Positions 1-8,781 are shown, numbered from the stretch's first letter. The stretch: DNA of 64,000 nucleotides from an uncultured Lachnospiraceae bacterium (GCA_910585005.1 CAJUCN010000003.1:1-64000); one strand, 5' to 3'. The notes: generated by a model from the letters alone, not told the origin. Made by a program: numbers and translations.

Positions 1-43
1 GATTAATGCGGACTAATCATATGTAACGTTAGATAATCAGGAA

Positions 44-970
44 TTATCCTTTATCCACCTCCATCAAATTCCTAGGATGTTTATGATATAAAATATCCTT
101 CTGCTTCACATTAGACACATGGGTATAAATCTCTGTCGTGCTGATCGAACTATGCCCCAGCATCCGTTGGATATACCGGATATCTACATCCTGTTCCAAA
201 AGGAGGGTGGCGAAGGAATGCCGGAACATATGCGGAGTGATATGCTGGCCGATTCCAGCCAGCCGGGCATAGCGGTCGATCATATGCCGGACAGACTGGT
301 CGGATAGCTGATGCATGAGCCGGTTTACAAAGAAATATCCACAAGCGTCCATTTCTTTCTGAAAAGTATCCTGATACAAAAGCAGGGCGGAGAGGACATC
401 AGGGTTGCCAACCTGTAAGATCCGCTCTTTTGCGCCTTTTCCGTAGATCCGGACATTTCCGCTTGTTAGGTCAATAGCGGAAGGCTTTAGGGAACAAAGT
501 TCTGATATACGCATGCCCGTAGCAAACAACAGCTCAATGATAGCGATATCCCGGATACAGCAGTGGAGTTGGTATTGGGATTTGGCAAGCTCTTTTTGGG
601 CATAAAGGGTAGAAAGAAATTGCTGAATTAAATGAAAAGGGATTGTTTTAGGAAGAAGTCTGGCCTCACGGAAGCGGATATCAAGCTTGACGAAAGGGTT
701 TTCGGGCAATAATTCCTTATATTCCAAATAGTGAAAGAATGCCTTCAGGCTTGCAATTTTGCGTTTAGCCGTTTTGGCTTTATATTGTTTGTGAAGGCTT
801 GTTAAAAAGAGATCAACAGTATTTTTAATGAAGCAATCCGGTTGCTCATGGCAAAAAATTTCATATTGATGCAAATCAATCCGGTATGCCTTTAATGTTT
901 TAGGATCAAGGCGTTTGCGGAATTCGCAATATTCCAGGTATTCTGTAATCATCTTGTTTAAACTTGTCAT
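44..970 (-). CDS. Tyrosine recombinase (XerC/XerD-like integrase)
   Basis: This 308-residue protein has the layout of a phage-integrase-family tyrosine recombinase: an N-terminal SAM-like core-binding domain (about residues 1-100) and a C-terminal catalytic domain. All catalytic positions are visible: R154 in TGMRISEL, K178 or K181 in GKGAKER, H247 and R250 in HMFRHSF, H273 in LGHSS, and nucleophile Y282 in IYTHV. The length matches XerC/XerD (about 300). It stands alone, with no excisionase, relaxase or phage gene beside it, so it could be a chromosomal Xer paralogue, the recombinase of a DNA-inversion switch, or an element remnant. Activity is likely from the intact active site; the target site is unknown. 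Confidence 0.9.
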   Translation of the reverse strand: MTSLNKMITEYLEYCEFRKRLDPKTLKAYRIDLHQYEIFCHEQPDCFIKNTVDLFLTSLHKQYKAKTAKRKIASLKAFFHYLEYKELLPENPFVKLDIRFREARLLPKTIPFHLIQQFLSTLYAQKELAKSQYQLHCCIRDIAIIELLFATGMRISELCSLKPSAIDLTSGNVRIYGKGAKERILQVGNPDVLSALLLYQDTFQKEMDACGYFFVNRLMHQLSDQSVRHMIDRYARLAGIGQHITPHMFRHSFATLLLEQDVDIRYIQRMLGHSSISTTEIYTHVSNVKQKDILYHKHPRNLMEVDKG

Positions 971-1033
971 AAATGGACATTCTCCTTGTCTTTTTTAACC
1001 ATTATGGCGACGGATAAAGGAATTGTCCATGGG

Positions 1034-1074
1034 GCATTCAGTACTATTGTTCAGTTGTATTTATTGCTGAATGC
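1034..1074. repeat. Inverted repeat between recombinase and secreted protein
   Basis: Two 8-bp arms, GCATTCAG (1034-1041) and CTGAATGC (1067-1074), flank 25 bp in the 142-bp divergent gap between the recombinase and the secreted protein. The right arm is followed by TTTTAA. It could be a hairpin in the 5' leader of the downstream gene, a regulator site or a recombinase site. The arms are short, so chance cannot be excluded. Confidence 0.3.
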
Positions 1075-1112
1075 TTTTAAAATAATTAAAAAGCTATTGG
1101 AGGGAGGAAAGT

Positions 1113-1715
1113 ATGCGAAGAAAAAGAATTGCATTAATTGCGGTGGCGGTATTTTTGGTATTGCCCGTGTTTGAAATCTTCTATGGAGTCAATATAGCTT
1201 ATGCACAAAACAATATTGACCCGGTTAAGACAAGAGAGTGGCAAAGTCCGGATCCAGGCAGTCCAAGTGGATCAGGGGGATCATCTGCAAATGTGCCGCT
1301 TGTACCGGCATCATCGCCGGTGTCCCATACCCATGATTTCCAGTATGTGACTGTGCAGGAAGCAAGTGAGAACCAGGACGAGGTGGTTCAGCTTAGATGC
1401 GCCTGTGGAGATGTTGCGGAAAGTTTTACGGTGCCGGGAAGCGCTGTGGGGGTCTTTATTAAGAGGGTGGTTAAAGAAATTACGAATGCGTCTAAGGATG
1501 CTGTGGTCACTGTTGATACTAAAATATGTACCTGCTATAATCAGGTAATTATAGATGCGCTTTTGAAAAGGCCGGATGTTACGCTTGTGACAAACTACCG
1601 TTATAACCATGTAGATTATTCTGTCACGATTCCGGCGGGGTATGATGTAAGCACGTTGTTGGATGAAAACGGCTACTGTGGGTTTAGGTATTTGGATCAG
1701 ATATTGGGGGAATAA
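1113..1715 (+). CDS. Secreted protein of unknown function
   Basis: A 200-residue protein with an N-terminal signal peptide: basic MRRKR, a hydrophobic stretch to about residue 28, and a likely signal peptidase site after AYA (about residues 29-31). A low-complexity Pro/Gly/Ser linker (about 40-65) leads into a domain with HTHD and several cysteines (RCACGD, ICTCYN), so disulfides or metal binding are possible. The start is supported by GGAGGGAGG just upstream. I do not recognise the family. It is monocistronic: the recombinase diverges on the left and a hairpin terminator follows on the right. Confidence 0.75.
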   Translation: MRRKRIALIAVAVFLVLPVFEIFYGVNIAYAQNNIDPVKTREWQSPDPGSPSGSGGSSANVPLVPASSPVSHTHDFQYVTVQEASENQDEVVQLRCACGDVAESFTVPGSAVGVFIKRVVKEITNASKDAVVTVDTKICTCYNQVIIDALLKRPDVTLVTNYRYNHVDYSVTIPAGYDVSTLLDENGYCGFRYLDQILGE

Positions 1716-1736
1716 AATTAAAATATGAGCATTATG

Positions 1737-1762
1737 AAAGAGCTGCCATCTGGCAGCTCTTT
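1737..1762. terminator. Bidirectional hairpin terminator
   Basis: A perfect 12-bp palindromic stem (AAAGAGCTGCCA / TGGCAGCTCTTT) with a 2-nt loop lies between the convergent secreted-protein and MFS genes. A-run and T-run on the two sides let it stop transcription in both directions. Confidence 0.85.
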
Positions 1763-1787
1763 GTAGTTGAAAAGTACAGATAAATGT

Positions 1788-2939
1788 TTAGCCTTTCTTT
1801 AGCAGTCTTTCGTGCATGAAAGCCATGAGCAAAATAAGCGCCAGCAGGTAAACAGGAAGGAGAGCTACTGAGACATGATTGGCAATCAGTCCGAAAAGAG
1901 GCGGCATCAGGCATGTCCCAACATAGGCAAAAGCCATCTGGACGCCGATGATTGCCTGGGATTTGTCCGCGCCAAAATGGGCTGGGGTAGAGTGGATCAC
2001 GCAAGGATAAATTGGTGCACATCCCAATCCGATGATGATCAGCCCTGCCAGCGTTACATATCCATTTAGGGGAAGGGTCATGACAAGCAGGCCGGCCAGG
2101 ATGATGCCCTGCCCTAACCGGATCATCTGTGTGTCGTTAAGCTTCATGGTGACAAAACCGCTGATTGCCCTGCCTACGGTAATACCAATATAAAACATGC
2201 TGGCAAAGCTGGCTGCAAGTTCCGCGGAGATCCCTTTATAAAGAACAAGATAGCTGCTTGCCCAAAGACCGCTGGTTTGTTCAATAGCGCAATAACAAAA
2301 GAACATCAGCATAATTTCCTTAGCGCCGGAAATGGACAGCACTTCTTTTAAAGAAAGGGCTTTGGCGGATGCATCGCTTTCTTCTTTGCTGGTTTCCCTT
2401 TTCCATAAAGGAAGGCTGAGAAATAAAATGAGAGTCAGGGCAATCTGCATCAAGCCGATATAGAGGTATCCGGCGTTCCATCCCTGTCCGCCGTTTAAGG
2501 CATACCCCATGATATAAGGGCCGGTGGCGGCGCCCACGCCCCACATGCAGTGAAGCCAGCTCATATGCTTGCTTTCAAAATGTAAAGCAACATAATTGTT
2601 TAAGGCAGCGTCCACACTTCCAGCGCCTAAACCGTAGGGGATTGCCCATAAGATCAACGGCCAGAAGGAATGGCTGACCGAAAATCCTAACAGTGCAAGT
2701 GCAGTCATTGCTACACTGATGGCCGTGACTTTTCCGGCGCCCAGCCGTTTGGTCAAACGGTCGCTTTGGAGGCTGGAGATAATCGTTCCAAGGGAAATGG
2801 TCATGGACAGGATTCCTGCATAGGAAACCGGCACATGAAATTCCGGGTACATGGTGGGCCATGCCGCCCCAAGCAATGAGTCGGGAAGCCCAAGGCTGAT
2901 AAATGCAAGATAAATGACAGCTAAAAGTAACTGGATCAT
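1788..2939 (-). CDS. MFS transporter (sugar/FucP-like)
   Basis: A 383-residue polytopic protein with about 12 hydrophobic segments. The opening AFISLGLPDSLLGAAWP is the helix-1 signature of an MFS branch often annotated as sugar transporters. The start at 2939 (MIQLLLAV) is chosen over an upstream in-frame start because AGGAG lies 6 nt ahead and the upstream extension is hydrophilic and would displace helix 1. An interdomain loop rich in Glu/Lys (KRETSKEESD) lies near mid-protein. It is a single gene convergent with the secreted-protein gene. The substrate cannot be read from sequence. Confidence 0.85.
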   Translation of the reverse strand: MIQLLLAVIYLAFISLGLPDSLLGAAWPTMYPEFHVPVSYAGILSMTISLGTIISSLQSDRLTKRLGAGKVTAISVAMTALALLGFSVSHSFWPLILWAIPYGLGAGSVDAALNNYVALHFESKHMSWLHCMWGVGAATGPYIMGYALNGGQGWNAGYLYIGLMQIALTLILFLSLPLWKRETSKEESDASAKALSLKEVLSISGAKEIMLMFFCYCAIEQTSGLWASSYLVLYKGISAELAASFASMFYIGITVGRAISGFVTMKLNDTQMIRLGQGIILAGLLVMTLPLNGYVTLAGLIIIGLGCAPIYPCVIHSTPAHFGADKSQAIIGVQMAFAYVGTCLMPPLFGLIANHVSVALLPVYLLALILLMAFMHERLLKKG

Positions 2940-3128
2940 GACATACTCCTTTGTGTGATAATAGTTCAAACTTTCCCCAATATAGCATAAAGAAAAAGTA
3001 ATGTCCATACGGATTTTTCCTTTGGGAAAAGGATTCCGTCTTGAAAACAAATCCGGGATTTTGTATGATAAGGAATAGATAGTACGAAAGCCTTAATTTG
3101 TGGACGGGCGGCAGCATGGGGGAATAAG

Positions 3129-3899
3129 ATGGAGTATCATTACAGTATCAAAGAAGGGGAACTTCTTTTAGACAACAGTAGGAAAAACAGGATGGTTGCC
3201 ATAGCTGGATTTTTGTTCCGATTGTTAAAGCTGTTTATGCTGCTGTTTTCTTTTTGTATCACAATGTATGTGACATATCTTATTTTCAGGGAATGTATTG
3301 TGGAGGCTACATTGAGCAACTGCATTCCTTTGGGATCCATTTTTGCTACTTTTGGTTCCGCAGTTATTTCCGTGATCTCTCTTTTCTGTAATAAGCAGAT
3401 CAGTTTTTTTCAGGAAAACCTTTCTGCATTGCACGAACAGATCACGGGCTTGTCTTCCTGGAAAAGATGGCCCTTTTTAAAAAGGCACAGCAGGGAGAGG
3501 GTAAGCCTTTGGAAATATAATTATTATACACTGCATAATCCCCAGATTACCTTCAACAGTGAAGAACTGTGTTTAACCATAGCCCTGCCAACTTGTACCG
3601 CCGATTTTTATGATATCCCGATTGTGTATAACACGTTCAAAATGCTTGGTTTCCATAAGAATTTTTCCAAGTCATTGGCGGGACAGCACAAGATACAGGA
3701 TCAAAAGGATATTTTCGTATTTTACTGTACAATGATGATCTACAGGAATATCATCCGTTATAAAACAGGTACATTTTTTATGCTGGTTGGTTCTGAATTT
3801 GTATTAGCCAGCATTATCTTTTCTTTTTTTTATGTGCCTGTACAGGAAGTTATGTTAAGGGTGTCGGATTATGTCCGGGTGATTTTTCCCGGCTTGTGA
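3129..3899 (+). CDS. Membrane protein of unknown function
   Basis: A 256-residue protein with hydrophobic segments at about residues 25-53 and 68-85, a basic cytosolic-looking middle (SSWKRWPFLKRHSRERV) and a third segment at about 216-236. Counts suggest three or four membrane passes around a soluble domain of about 120 residues. No enzymatic motif is apparent and I do not recognise the family. It diverges from the MFS gene and precedes the erm promoter by about 75 nt. The coding frame is clean and the protein composition is plausible, so it is probably real. Confidence 0.65.
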   Translation: MEYHYSIKEGELLLDNSRKNRMVAIAGFLFRLLKLFMLLFSFCITMYVTYLIFRECIVEATLSNCIPLGSIFATFGSAVISVISLFCNKQISFFQENLSALHEQITGLSSWKRWPFLKRHSRERVSLWKYNYYTLHNPQITFNSEELCLTIALPTCTADFYDIPIVYNTFKMLGFHKNFSKSLAGQHKIQDQKDIFVFYCTMMIYRNIIRYKTGTFFMLVGSEFVLASIIFSFFYVPVQEVMLRVSDYVRVIFPGL

Positions 3900-3974
3900 A
3901 AAGGATGCCGGAAGAAGGAATCTCCGAAAGGAATAGCAGGTGATAGACAGCCTCTTGGATCATTCAGGTATAAA

Positions 3975-4003
3975 TTGACAATTCCCTTTCTTTTTGATAT
4001 GCT
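3975..4003 (+). promoter_or_regulatory. Sigma-70-type promoter of the erm leader
   Basis: A perfect -35 box TTGACA (3975-3980), a 17-bp spacer and a -10 box TATGCT (3998-4003). The start point would be near 4010, about 23 nt ahead of the leader-peptide ATG, leaving a leader of about 245 nt before erm. Confidence 0.75.
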
Positions 4004-4032
4004 TGATTCATTAATTGCAAAGGTGGCTTAAC

Positions 4033-4080
4033 ATGGGTGTTTTTATTTGGTGTGCACGGACCCGTTTTAACGGGCAATAA
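4033..4080 (+). CDS. Putative 15-residue leader peptide of erm
   Basis: A short reading frame encoding MGVFIWCARTRFNGQ follows the promoter by about 23 nt and has a purine-rich AAAGGTGG ahead of its ATG. Residues 9-11 are Arg-Thr-Arg, matching the +x+ class of macrolide/ketolide-dependent arrest motifs known in erm leader peptides. A GC-containing palindrome (CCCGTTTTAACGGG, 4061-4074) covers its 3' end. Ribosome stalling on this peptide as the sensing step is inferred from position and motif. Confidence 0.55.
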   Translation: MGVFIWCARTRFNGQ

Positions 4081-4164
4081 AAGCAGATTCATACTCTCAT
4101 GATAAATGGGCTTTTTTCGTGTGCAAATAAGAACGCAGATCGACACGTTTTTGTCAAAAATATT

Positions 4165-4205
4165 GCAGGAGATACTCATTTGTCAGAGTATGTCCTGCTT
4201 TTTTT
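4165..4205 (+). terminator. Intrinsic terminator/attenuator upstream of erm
   Basis: A 13-nt stem (4165-4177 with 4186-4198, one internal mismatch), 8-nt loop and seven Ts form a strong intrinsic terminator between the leader peptide and erm with no gene end just ahead of it. The segment 4082-4096 (AGCAG then CATACTC) nearly repeats the 5' arm, so it could pair with the 3' arm and compete with terminator formation. This suggests transcriptional attenuation. Confidence 0.7.
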
Positions 4206-4255
4206 GACGGATAAAAATTTATGCGTGCGCGAAAGAGAGCAGATGGGAGCAGCCT

Positions 4256-5086
4256 ATGCAAAAAAGCAGGAAACAAAACGATGATTATACAAAACATATT
4301 TCCGATTCTCAAAATTTTTTAACAAAAAGACAGTTGATCCGGAAGATTTTAAATCTTAGCAGTATTACGAAAAAGGATACCGTTTTAGAAATCGGTGCAG
4401 GGAAAGGACATTTAACAGAAGCCCTTTGTGAAAAAGGGGGATTTGTCCATTCCGTGGAGATTGACAGAAAGCTGTATGAAAGTACCAGCGTGAAGCTGTC
4501 GCGTTTTACCAATTTGAAATTAATTCAGGGCGATTTCCTAAAATATCCCCTGCCTGTTCAGGGTGGGTATAAGGTTTTTGCCAATATTCCCTTTTTTATT
4601 ACTACACAGATTATAGATAAGCTGACCAATGCTTCCAACCCGCCTTCGGAAGCCTGGCTGGTTATGGAAAAGGGCGCAGCCAGGCGGTTTGCCGGGTTTC
4701 CTGGGGAAAATGTGAAATCATTGCTTCTTAAGGTGGAATGGGAGACGGAAATCGTTTACCATTTCCGAAGGGAGGATTTCCATCCAATGCCTTCCGTGGA
4801 TTCTGTCCTGCTTCATTTAAAGAAAAAAGAAATCCCTGACCTGTCAAAGAAAGAGACCTGCTCTTTCCAAAAATTCATTGAGCATTCTATGCGGTATGGC
4901 TTTAGCGGAAAGCGGGGACTCCTTACCCAAAGGCAAGTTTCTACGGCCTTAAAGCGTGCAGGCCTGCCCCCTGCTTATCGGGATGGGGTTACGCTGTATA
5001 TCCAATGGCTGTGTTTATTCCGATGTTATTTGGAATTTCATGGTTTAGGCAGGCCGGGATCAGGGGGGCGTAGGAAAAGGATGTGA
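4256..5086 (+). CDS. erm: Erm-type 23S rRNA (adenine-N6)-methyltransferase
   Basis: A 276-residue Rossmann-fold methyltransferase of the Erm/KsgA family. SAM motif I is EIGAGKG (residues 45-51), the acidic ribose-binding position is in VEID (67-70), and the catalytic loop is NIPFFITT (110-117), matching the NIPYxIST-type motif of Erm. Erm enzymes methylate A2058 of 23S rRNA and give macrolide-lincosamide-streptogramin B resistance. KsgA/DimA is the main alternative, but SQNFLT near the N-terminus and the serine/threonine-rich catalytic loop favour Erm, as does the leader with an attenuator. The C-terminus is basic. It is probably monocistronic; the next operon has its own promoter. Resistance itself is inferred. 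Confidence 0.88.
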   Translation: MQKSRKQNDDYTKHISDSQNFLTKRQLIRKILNLSSITKKDTVLEIGAGKGHLTEALCEKGGFVHSVEIDRKLYESTSVKLSRFTNLKLIQGDFLKYPLPVQGGYKVFANIPFFITTQIIDKLTNASNPPSEAWLVMEKGAARRFAGFPGENVKSLLLKVEWETEIVYHFRREDFHPMPSVDSVLLHLKKKEIPDLSKKETCSFQKFIEHSMRYGFSGKRGLLTQRQVSTALKRAGLPPAYRDGVTLYIQWLCLFRCYLEFHGLGRPGSGGRRKRM

Positions 5087-5126
5087 AAAAGGGATTTTAT
5101 AAAGCCCTGCGACAGATCATCCAATG

Positions 5127-5155
5127 TTGACGGACTTACCGCCCAATGGTAAAAT
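5127..5155 (+). promoter_or_regulatory. Promoter of the hypB operon
   Basis: TTGACG (5127-5132), a 17-bp spacer and TAAAAT (5150-5155) make a good housekeeping promoter about 60 nt upstream of hypB. It gives the hypB operon transcription independent of erm. Confidence 0.65.
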
Positions 5156-5217
5156 AGATGTATTCTAACATAGTAAATTGACATATTTTTGGTGAATTTT
5201 CCTAAAGAGGTAAAAGA

Positions 5218-5892
5218 ATGAAGGAAGTAAGGATTTTAGAGATCAAGCAGAGTGTTTTTGCGGATAATGACCGTCAGGCAGATCTTCTCCGGGCGGATCT
5301 TAGGAGGAAAGGGGTATTTCTTTTAAACCTGATGTCTTCTCCCGGTTCCGGTAAGACGACGACCCTGATGCGTACCATCGAGGCGTTGAAGGATGATTTT
5401 AAGATTGGCGTGATGGAGGCGGACATTGATTCGGATGTGGATGCCAGGACGGTTTCGGGATCCGGGGCAAAGGTGATCCAGCTTCACACAGGTGGCATGT
5501 GCCATTTGGATGCGGAGATGACAAAGCAGGGGCTTGAAGGATTGGAAACAGGCGATGTGGATCTTGTAGTCCTTGAAAATGTGGGAAATCTGGTTTGCCC
5601 GGCGGAGTTTGATACGGGGGCGTCAAAGAATGCCATGATTTTATCCGTGCCGGAGGGGCATGACAAGCCACTGAAATATCCGCTGATGTTTTCCATCTGT
5701 GATGTGGTGCTGGTCAATAAGATTGACGTACTTCCTTATTTTGATTTTGATATGGACAAATGCAGAGAGTATATCCATATGCGAAATCCCAGGGCCAAGA
5801 TCATTCCCATCTGCGCCAGAACCGGAGAGGGAATGGAAGAATGGGCAGACTGGCTTAGGGAAGAAGTAAAAAACTGGAAAAACAACTGTTAA
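5218..5892 (+). CDS. hypB: HypB, GTPase for nickel insertion
   Basis: A 224-residue SIMIBI-class GTPase. The P-loop is SSPGSGKTTT (residues 40-49), switch regions lie around MEADIDSDVD, and the guanine-specificity motif is NKID. The G-domain metal site is visible as C95-H96 in GGMCHLD and a cysteine in GNLVCP. HypB delivers nickel with HypA to NiFe-hydrogenase or urease. The N-terminus is short and lacks the CxxCGC and His-rich nickel-storage segments, as in many minimal HypBs. It is first in a tight operon with the flavoprotein, hypA and a membrane protein. The absence of hydrogenase genes nearby makes its client protein uncertain. Confidence 0.93.
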   Translation: MKEVRILEIKQSVFADNDRQADLLRADLRRKGVFLLNLMSSPGSGKTTTLMRTIEALKDDFKIGVMEADIDSDVDARTVSGSGAKVIQLHTGGMCHLDAEMTKQGLEGLETGDVDLVVLENVGNLVCPAEFDTGASKNAMILSVPEGHDKPLKYPLMFSICDVVLVNKIDVLPYFDFDMDKCREYIHMRNPRAKIIPICARTGEGMEEWADWLREEVKNWKNNC

Positions 5893-5939
5893 AAGATCAT
5901 GTTTTTGACAGTGTAATTATAGAGACGAGGGAGAAAGGT

Positions 5940-8741
5940 ATGGAGAAACAGTTAGACAAGGAATTATATCCGGAGTATGTTTACCCGGATCACTCACTTT
6001 TTGAGGGTGAAGCGGAAGACAGCGGGCCGCCCCGTGAGAGCATTTTAAAGTTGGGGAAAATGATCACGGACAGGATTCCCCAGAAGCTGGGGATCAAAAA
6101 GATCACCAAGGACGATCCTGAGTATTGGGGGCTGGCAGGTGTGCTTACCGATGAAGAGGCGGAAATTGCGCTGAAAATGGGGGTGCGTAAGCCCAAGACG
6201 CTGCCGGAGATCGCAAAGCTCACCGGTATCCCGGAAAAGGAATTAGAGCCTAAGCTTCAGGAAATGTCCGTAAAAGGCATTCTGGAATACAATTGGGAAA
6301 ACCCGAAGCATGAGAAGCAGTATCTTCTTCCCATGTATGTGCCTGGGTCGGCGGAATTCTTTAACATGAACAACAAGGTAATTGAGGAACATCCTGAGGT
6401 TACTTTGTTTTTTGAACATATGTCAAGGCTGCCTTTGGAGCATGTGACCCCCTTTGTAGGGGAGGGTGGCAATGGGATCGGTATGCATGTGATCCCGGTG
6501 GAAAAAGCCATTGAAATGGAAAGTGAATCTATCGATCTGGAGCATATTTCTTACTGGCTTACCAAGTACGAGGGGAAATATGCGGCAAGCCCCTGCTCCT
6601 GCAGGCGTTCCCGTCTGCATCATGACGAGGGATGCGGGGATGACCCGGAGGGCTGGTGCGTGGCAGTGGGGGATATGGCTGATTATGTGGTGGAGACTCA
6701 GAAGGATGGCCGCTATATCACCAGGGAGGAAGCCCTTGAGATCTTCAAGCAGGCGGAGGATAACGGTTTTGTCCATCAGATCACCAATATTGACGGGGCG
6801 AACAAGATTTTTGCCATCTGCAATTGTAACGTAAATGTATGTTACGCCCTGCGTACTTCCCAGCTTTTCAACACGCCCAACATGTCCCGTTCCGCTTATG
6901 TGGCAAAGGTGGACAAATCCAAGTGTGTTGCCTGCGGTAAATGCGTGGAATCCTGTCCGGCCGGAGCTGTAAAATTGGGGCAGAAGCTTTGCAAAAAGGA
7001 CGGGAGTGAAGTGACTTATCCTAAAATGCCCCTTCCTACGGAACAGAAGTGGGGCGAACATATGTGGACCCACAATTACCGGGACGTGAACCGGATCAAT
7101 TGTTATGATACGGGGACAGCGCCTTGTAAGACGGCCTGCCCGGCCCACATTGCCATACAGGGGTATCTGCAGCTTGCCAAGGAAGGACGCTACGAGGAAG
7201 CGTTAGCGCTGATCAAAAAGGACAATCCGCTTCCGGCAATCTGCGGACGGATCTGTAACCGCCGCTGTGAGGATGCCTGCACCAGAGGGACCATTGACGA
7301 GGCGGTTGCCATTGATGCGGTGAAGCGGTTCGTGGCGGAGCGGGATTTAGATGCCAAGACACGGTATATCCCGAAGCCCACCGTTCCTTCCTTAAAAGGA
7401 CATTTTGATGAAAAGATCGCCATTATAGGGGCAGGCCCGGCAGGGCTTTCCTGTGCCTATTATCTGGCGGATAAGGGCTACCGTCCTACCATTTTTGAAA
7501 AAAATGAGAAACCCGGCGGGATGCTGACTTATGGAGTTCCCTCCTATAAATTAGAAAAAGACCTGATCCAGGCGGAAGTTGACGTGATAAGGGCCATGGG
7601 TGTGGAGATTAAATGCGGCGTGGAAGTGGGGAAGGATATCACCATTTCCCAGCTTAGAGAGCAGGGGTATAAAGGATTTTACGTTGCGGTGGGCTGCCAG
7701 GGCGGCAGGAAAGCGGGGGTACCCGGCGAGGAGGCCACAGGCGTTTACACGGCAGTCGAGTTCCTTAGAGAGGCAAATGCGAAAGAAGCCTTTGACCTTG
7801 GCAGGGATGTAGTTGTAATCGGCGGCGGAAACGTTGCCATTGACGCGGCAAGGACGGCGGTTCGCTGTAGCGGCGGGGAGGTTTCCATGTTCTGTCTGGA
7901 GAGCCGGGATGAGATGCCTGCAAGCCGTGAGGAAATTTTGGAGGCTTCCCAGGAGAAGATCTCTATTTATAACGGCTGGGGCCCGAAGGAGATTTTGACG
8001 GAGGATGGAAAGGCAATAGCGGTGGTATTTAAGAAATGTACCCGCGTGTACGATGAAAATCACCGGTTTTCACCTTTGTATGATGAAGGTGAAACGAAAA
8101 CCGTGCTTTGCTCCGATGTGATCTTCAGCGTGGGCCAGGGGATTGTTTGGGGAGATCTGTTAAAAGGAACGAAGGTGGAGCTTCGCCCCAACGGCGGCGC
8201 TATTGCCGATAAGCTGACTTATCAGACGGCGGAGCCGGATATTTTTGTAGGCGGCGACGTGTATACCGGACCGAAATTTGCCATTGACGCTATTGCGGCA
8301 GGGCGGGAAGGCGCCATCTCCCTTCATCGGTTTGTCCATGAGCATTGTACGCTGACCATTGGAAGGAACCGCCGGGATTTCACGGAACTGGATAAGGACG
8401 ATATCTTTATCGCCAATTATGATAATACCGACAGGCAGCGGCCGGAAAAAGCGGAGGAAGCGCAGGCGATGTCCTTCCGGGATTTATCCCATACCCTGAC
8501 GGAAGAACAGGTGAAGGCGGAGACTTCCCGGTGTCTGGGATGCGGTGCATCCGTGGTGGATCCGAATAAGTGTATCGGGTGCGGGATTTGTACCACGAAG
8601 TGCGTATTTGACGCCATTACCCTTCACCGGGAACTGCCGGGATGCTCGACCATGATCAAATCGGAAGACAAACTGAAATATGTGCTGCCTAATATGATCA
8701 AGCAGTCTCTTAAGGTGAAATTTGCACCGAAGAAAAAGTAA
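5940..8741 (+). CDS. FAD/NAD(P)-dependent Fe-S oxidoreductase (GltD-like, multi-cluster)
   Basis: A 933-residue modular oxidoreductase. The N-terminal third has a helical region and a cysteine cluster (CSCR from residue 219, then a WC and CNCNVNVC), followed by a ferredoxin-type motif CVACGKCVESCP at about 329. A glutamate-synthase small-subunit-like domain follows: its cysteine-rich helical part (about 380-450), FAD motif GAGPAG (about 497) and NAD(P) motif GGGNVA (about 628). A last 4Fe-4S motif CIGCGICTTKC lies at about 878. No glutamate-synthase large subunit is adjacent, so electron transfer between NAD(P)H and another partner is more likely. It lies between hypB and hypA (47 and 40 nt gaps), implying a shared process. 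Redox partner and substrate are unknown. Confidence 0.85.
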   Translation: MEKQLDKELYPEYVYPDHSLFEGEAEDSGPPRESILKLGKMITDRIPQKLGIKKITKDDPEYWGLAGVLTDEEAEIALKMGVRKPKTLPEIAKLTGIPEKELEPKLQEMSVKGILEYNWENPKHEKQYLLPMYVPGSAEFFNMNNKVIEEHPEVTLFFEHMSRLPLEHVTPFVGEGGNGIGMHVIPVEKAIEMESESIDLEHISYWLTKYEGKYAASPCSCRRSRLHHDEGCGDDPEGWCVAVGDMADYVVETQKDGRYITREEALEIFKQAEDNGFVHQITNIDGANKIFAICNCNVNVCYALRTSQLFNTPNMSRSAYVAKVDKSKCVACGKCVESCPAGAVKLGQKLCKKDGSEVTYPKMPLPTEQKWGEHMWTHNYRDVNRINCYDTGTAPCKTACPAHIAIQGYLQLAKEGRYEEALALIKKDNPLPAICGRICNRRCEDACTRGTIDEAVAIDAVKRFVAERDLDAKTRYIPKPTVPSLKGHFDEKIAIIGAGPAGLSCAYYLADKGYRPTIFEKNEKPGGMLTYGVPSYKLEKDLIQAEVDVIRAMGVEIKCGVEVGKDITISQLREQGYKGFYVAVGCQGGRKAGVPGEEATGVYTAVEFLREANAKEAFDLGRDVVVIGGGNVAIDAARTAVRCSGGEVSMFCLESRDEMPASREEILEASQEKISIYNGWGPKEILTEDGKAIAVVFKKCTRVYDENHRFSPLYDEGETKTVLCSDVIFSVGQGIVWGDLLKGTKVELRPNGGAIADKLTYQTAEPDIFVGGDVYTGPKFAIDAIAAGREGAISLHRFVHEHCTLTIGRNRRDFTELDKDDIFIANYDNTDRQRPEKAEEAQAMSFRDLSHTLTEEQVKAETSRCLGCGASVVDPNKCIGCGICTTKCVFDAITLHRELPGCSTMIKSEDKLKYVLPNMIKQSLKVKFAPKKK

Positions 8742-8781
8742 AGGAACGAACCTGCTAAATGGCAGGGAACAGGGAAATATC

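Noticed and set aside
986..1174. Plus-strand frame upstream of the secreted protein
   Set aside because: It runs across the ribosome site of the secreted protein and has no site of its own or family character.
2940..3050. Upstream extension of the MFS gene
   Set aside because: It is hydrophilic, lies outside the helix-1 start, and the start at 2939 has a well-placed AGGAG.
4099..4284. 61-codon frame overlapping the erm start
   Set aside because: It runs through the terminator and has no ribosome site; its composition is not protein-like.
5178..5183. TTGACA close to the hypB start
   Set aside because: No -10 box follows at a workable distance; the promoter at 5127-5155 has the better spacing.
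5940..8741. Glutamate synthase small subunit
   Set aside because: The GltD-like core is real, but the added N- and C-terminal Fe-S domains and the lack of a large subunit argue against that enzyme.
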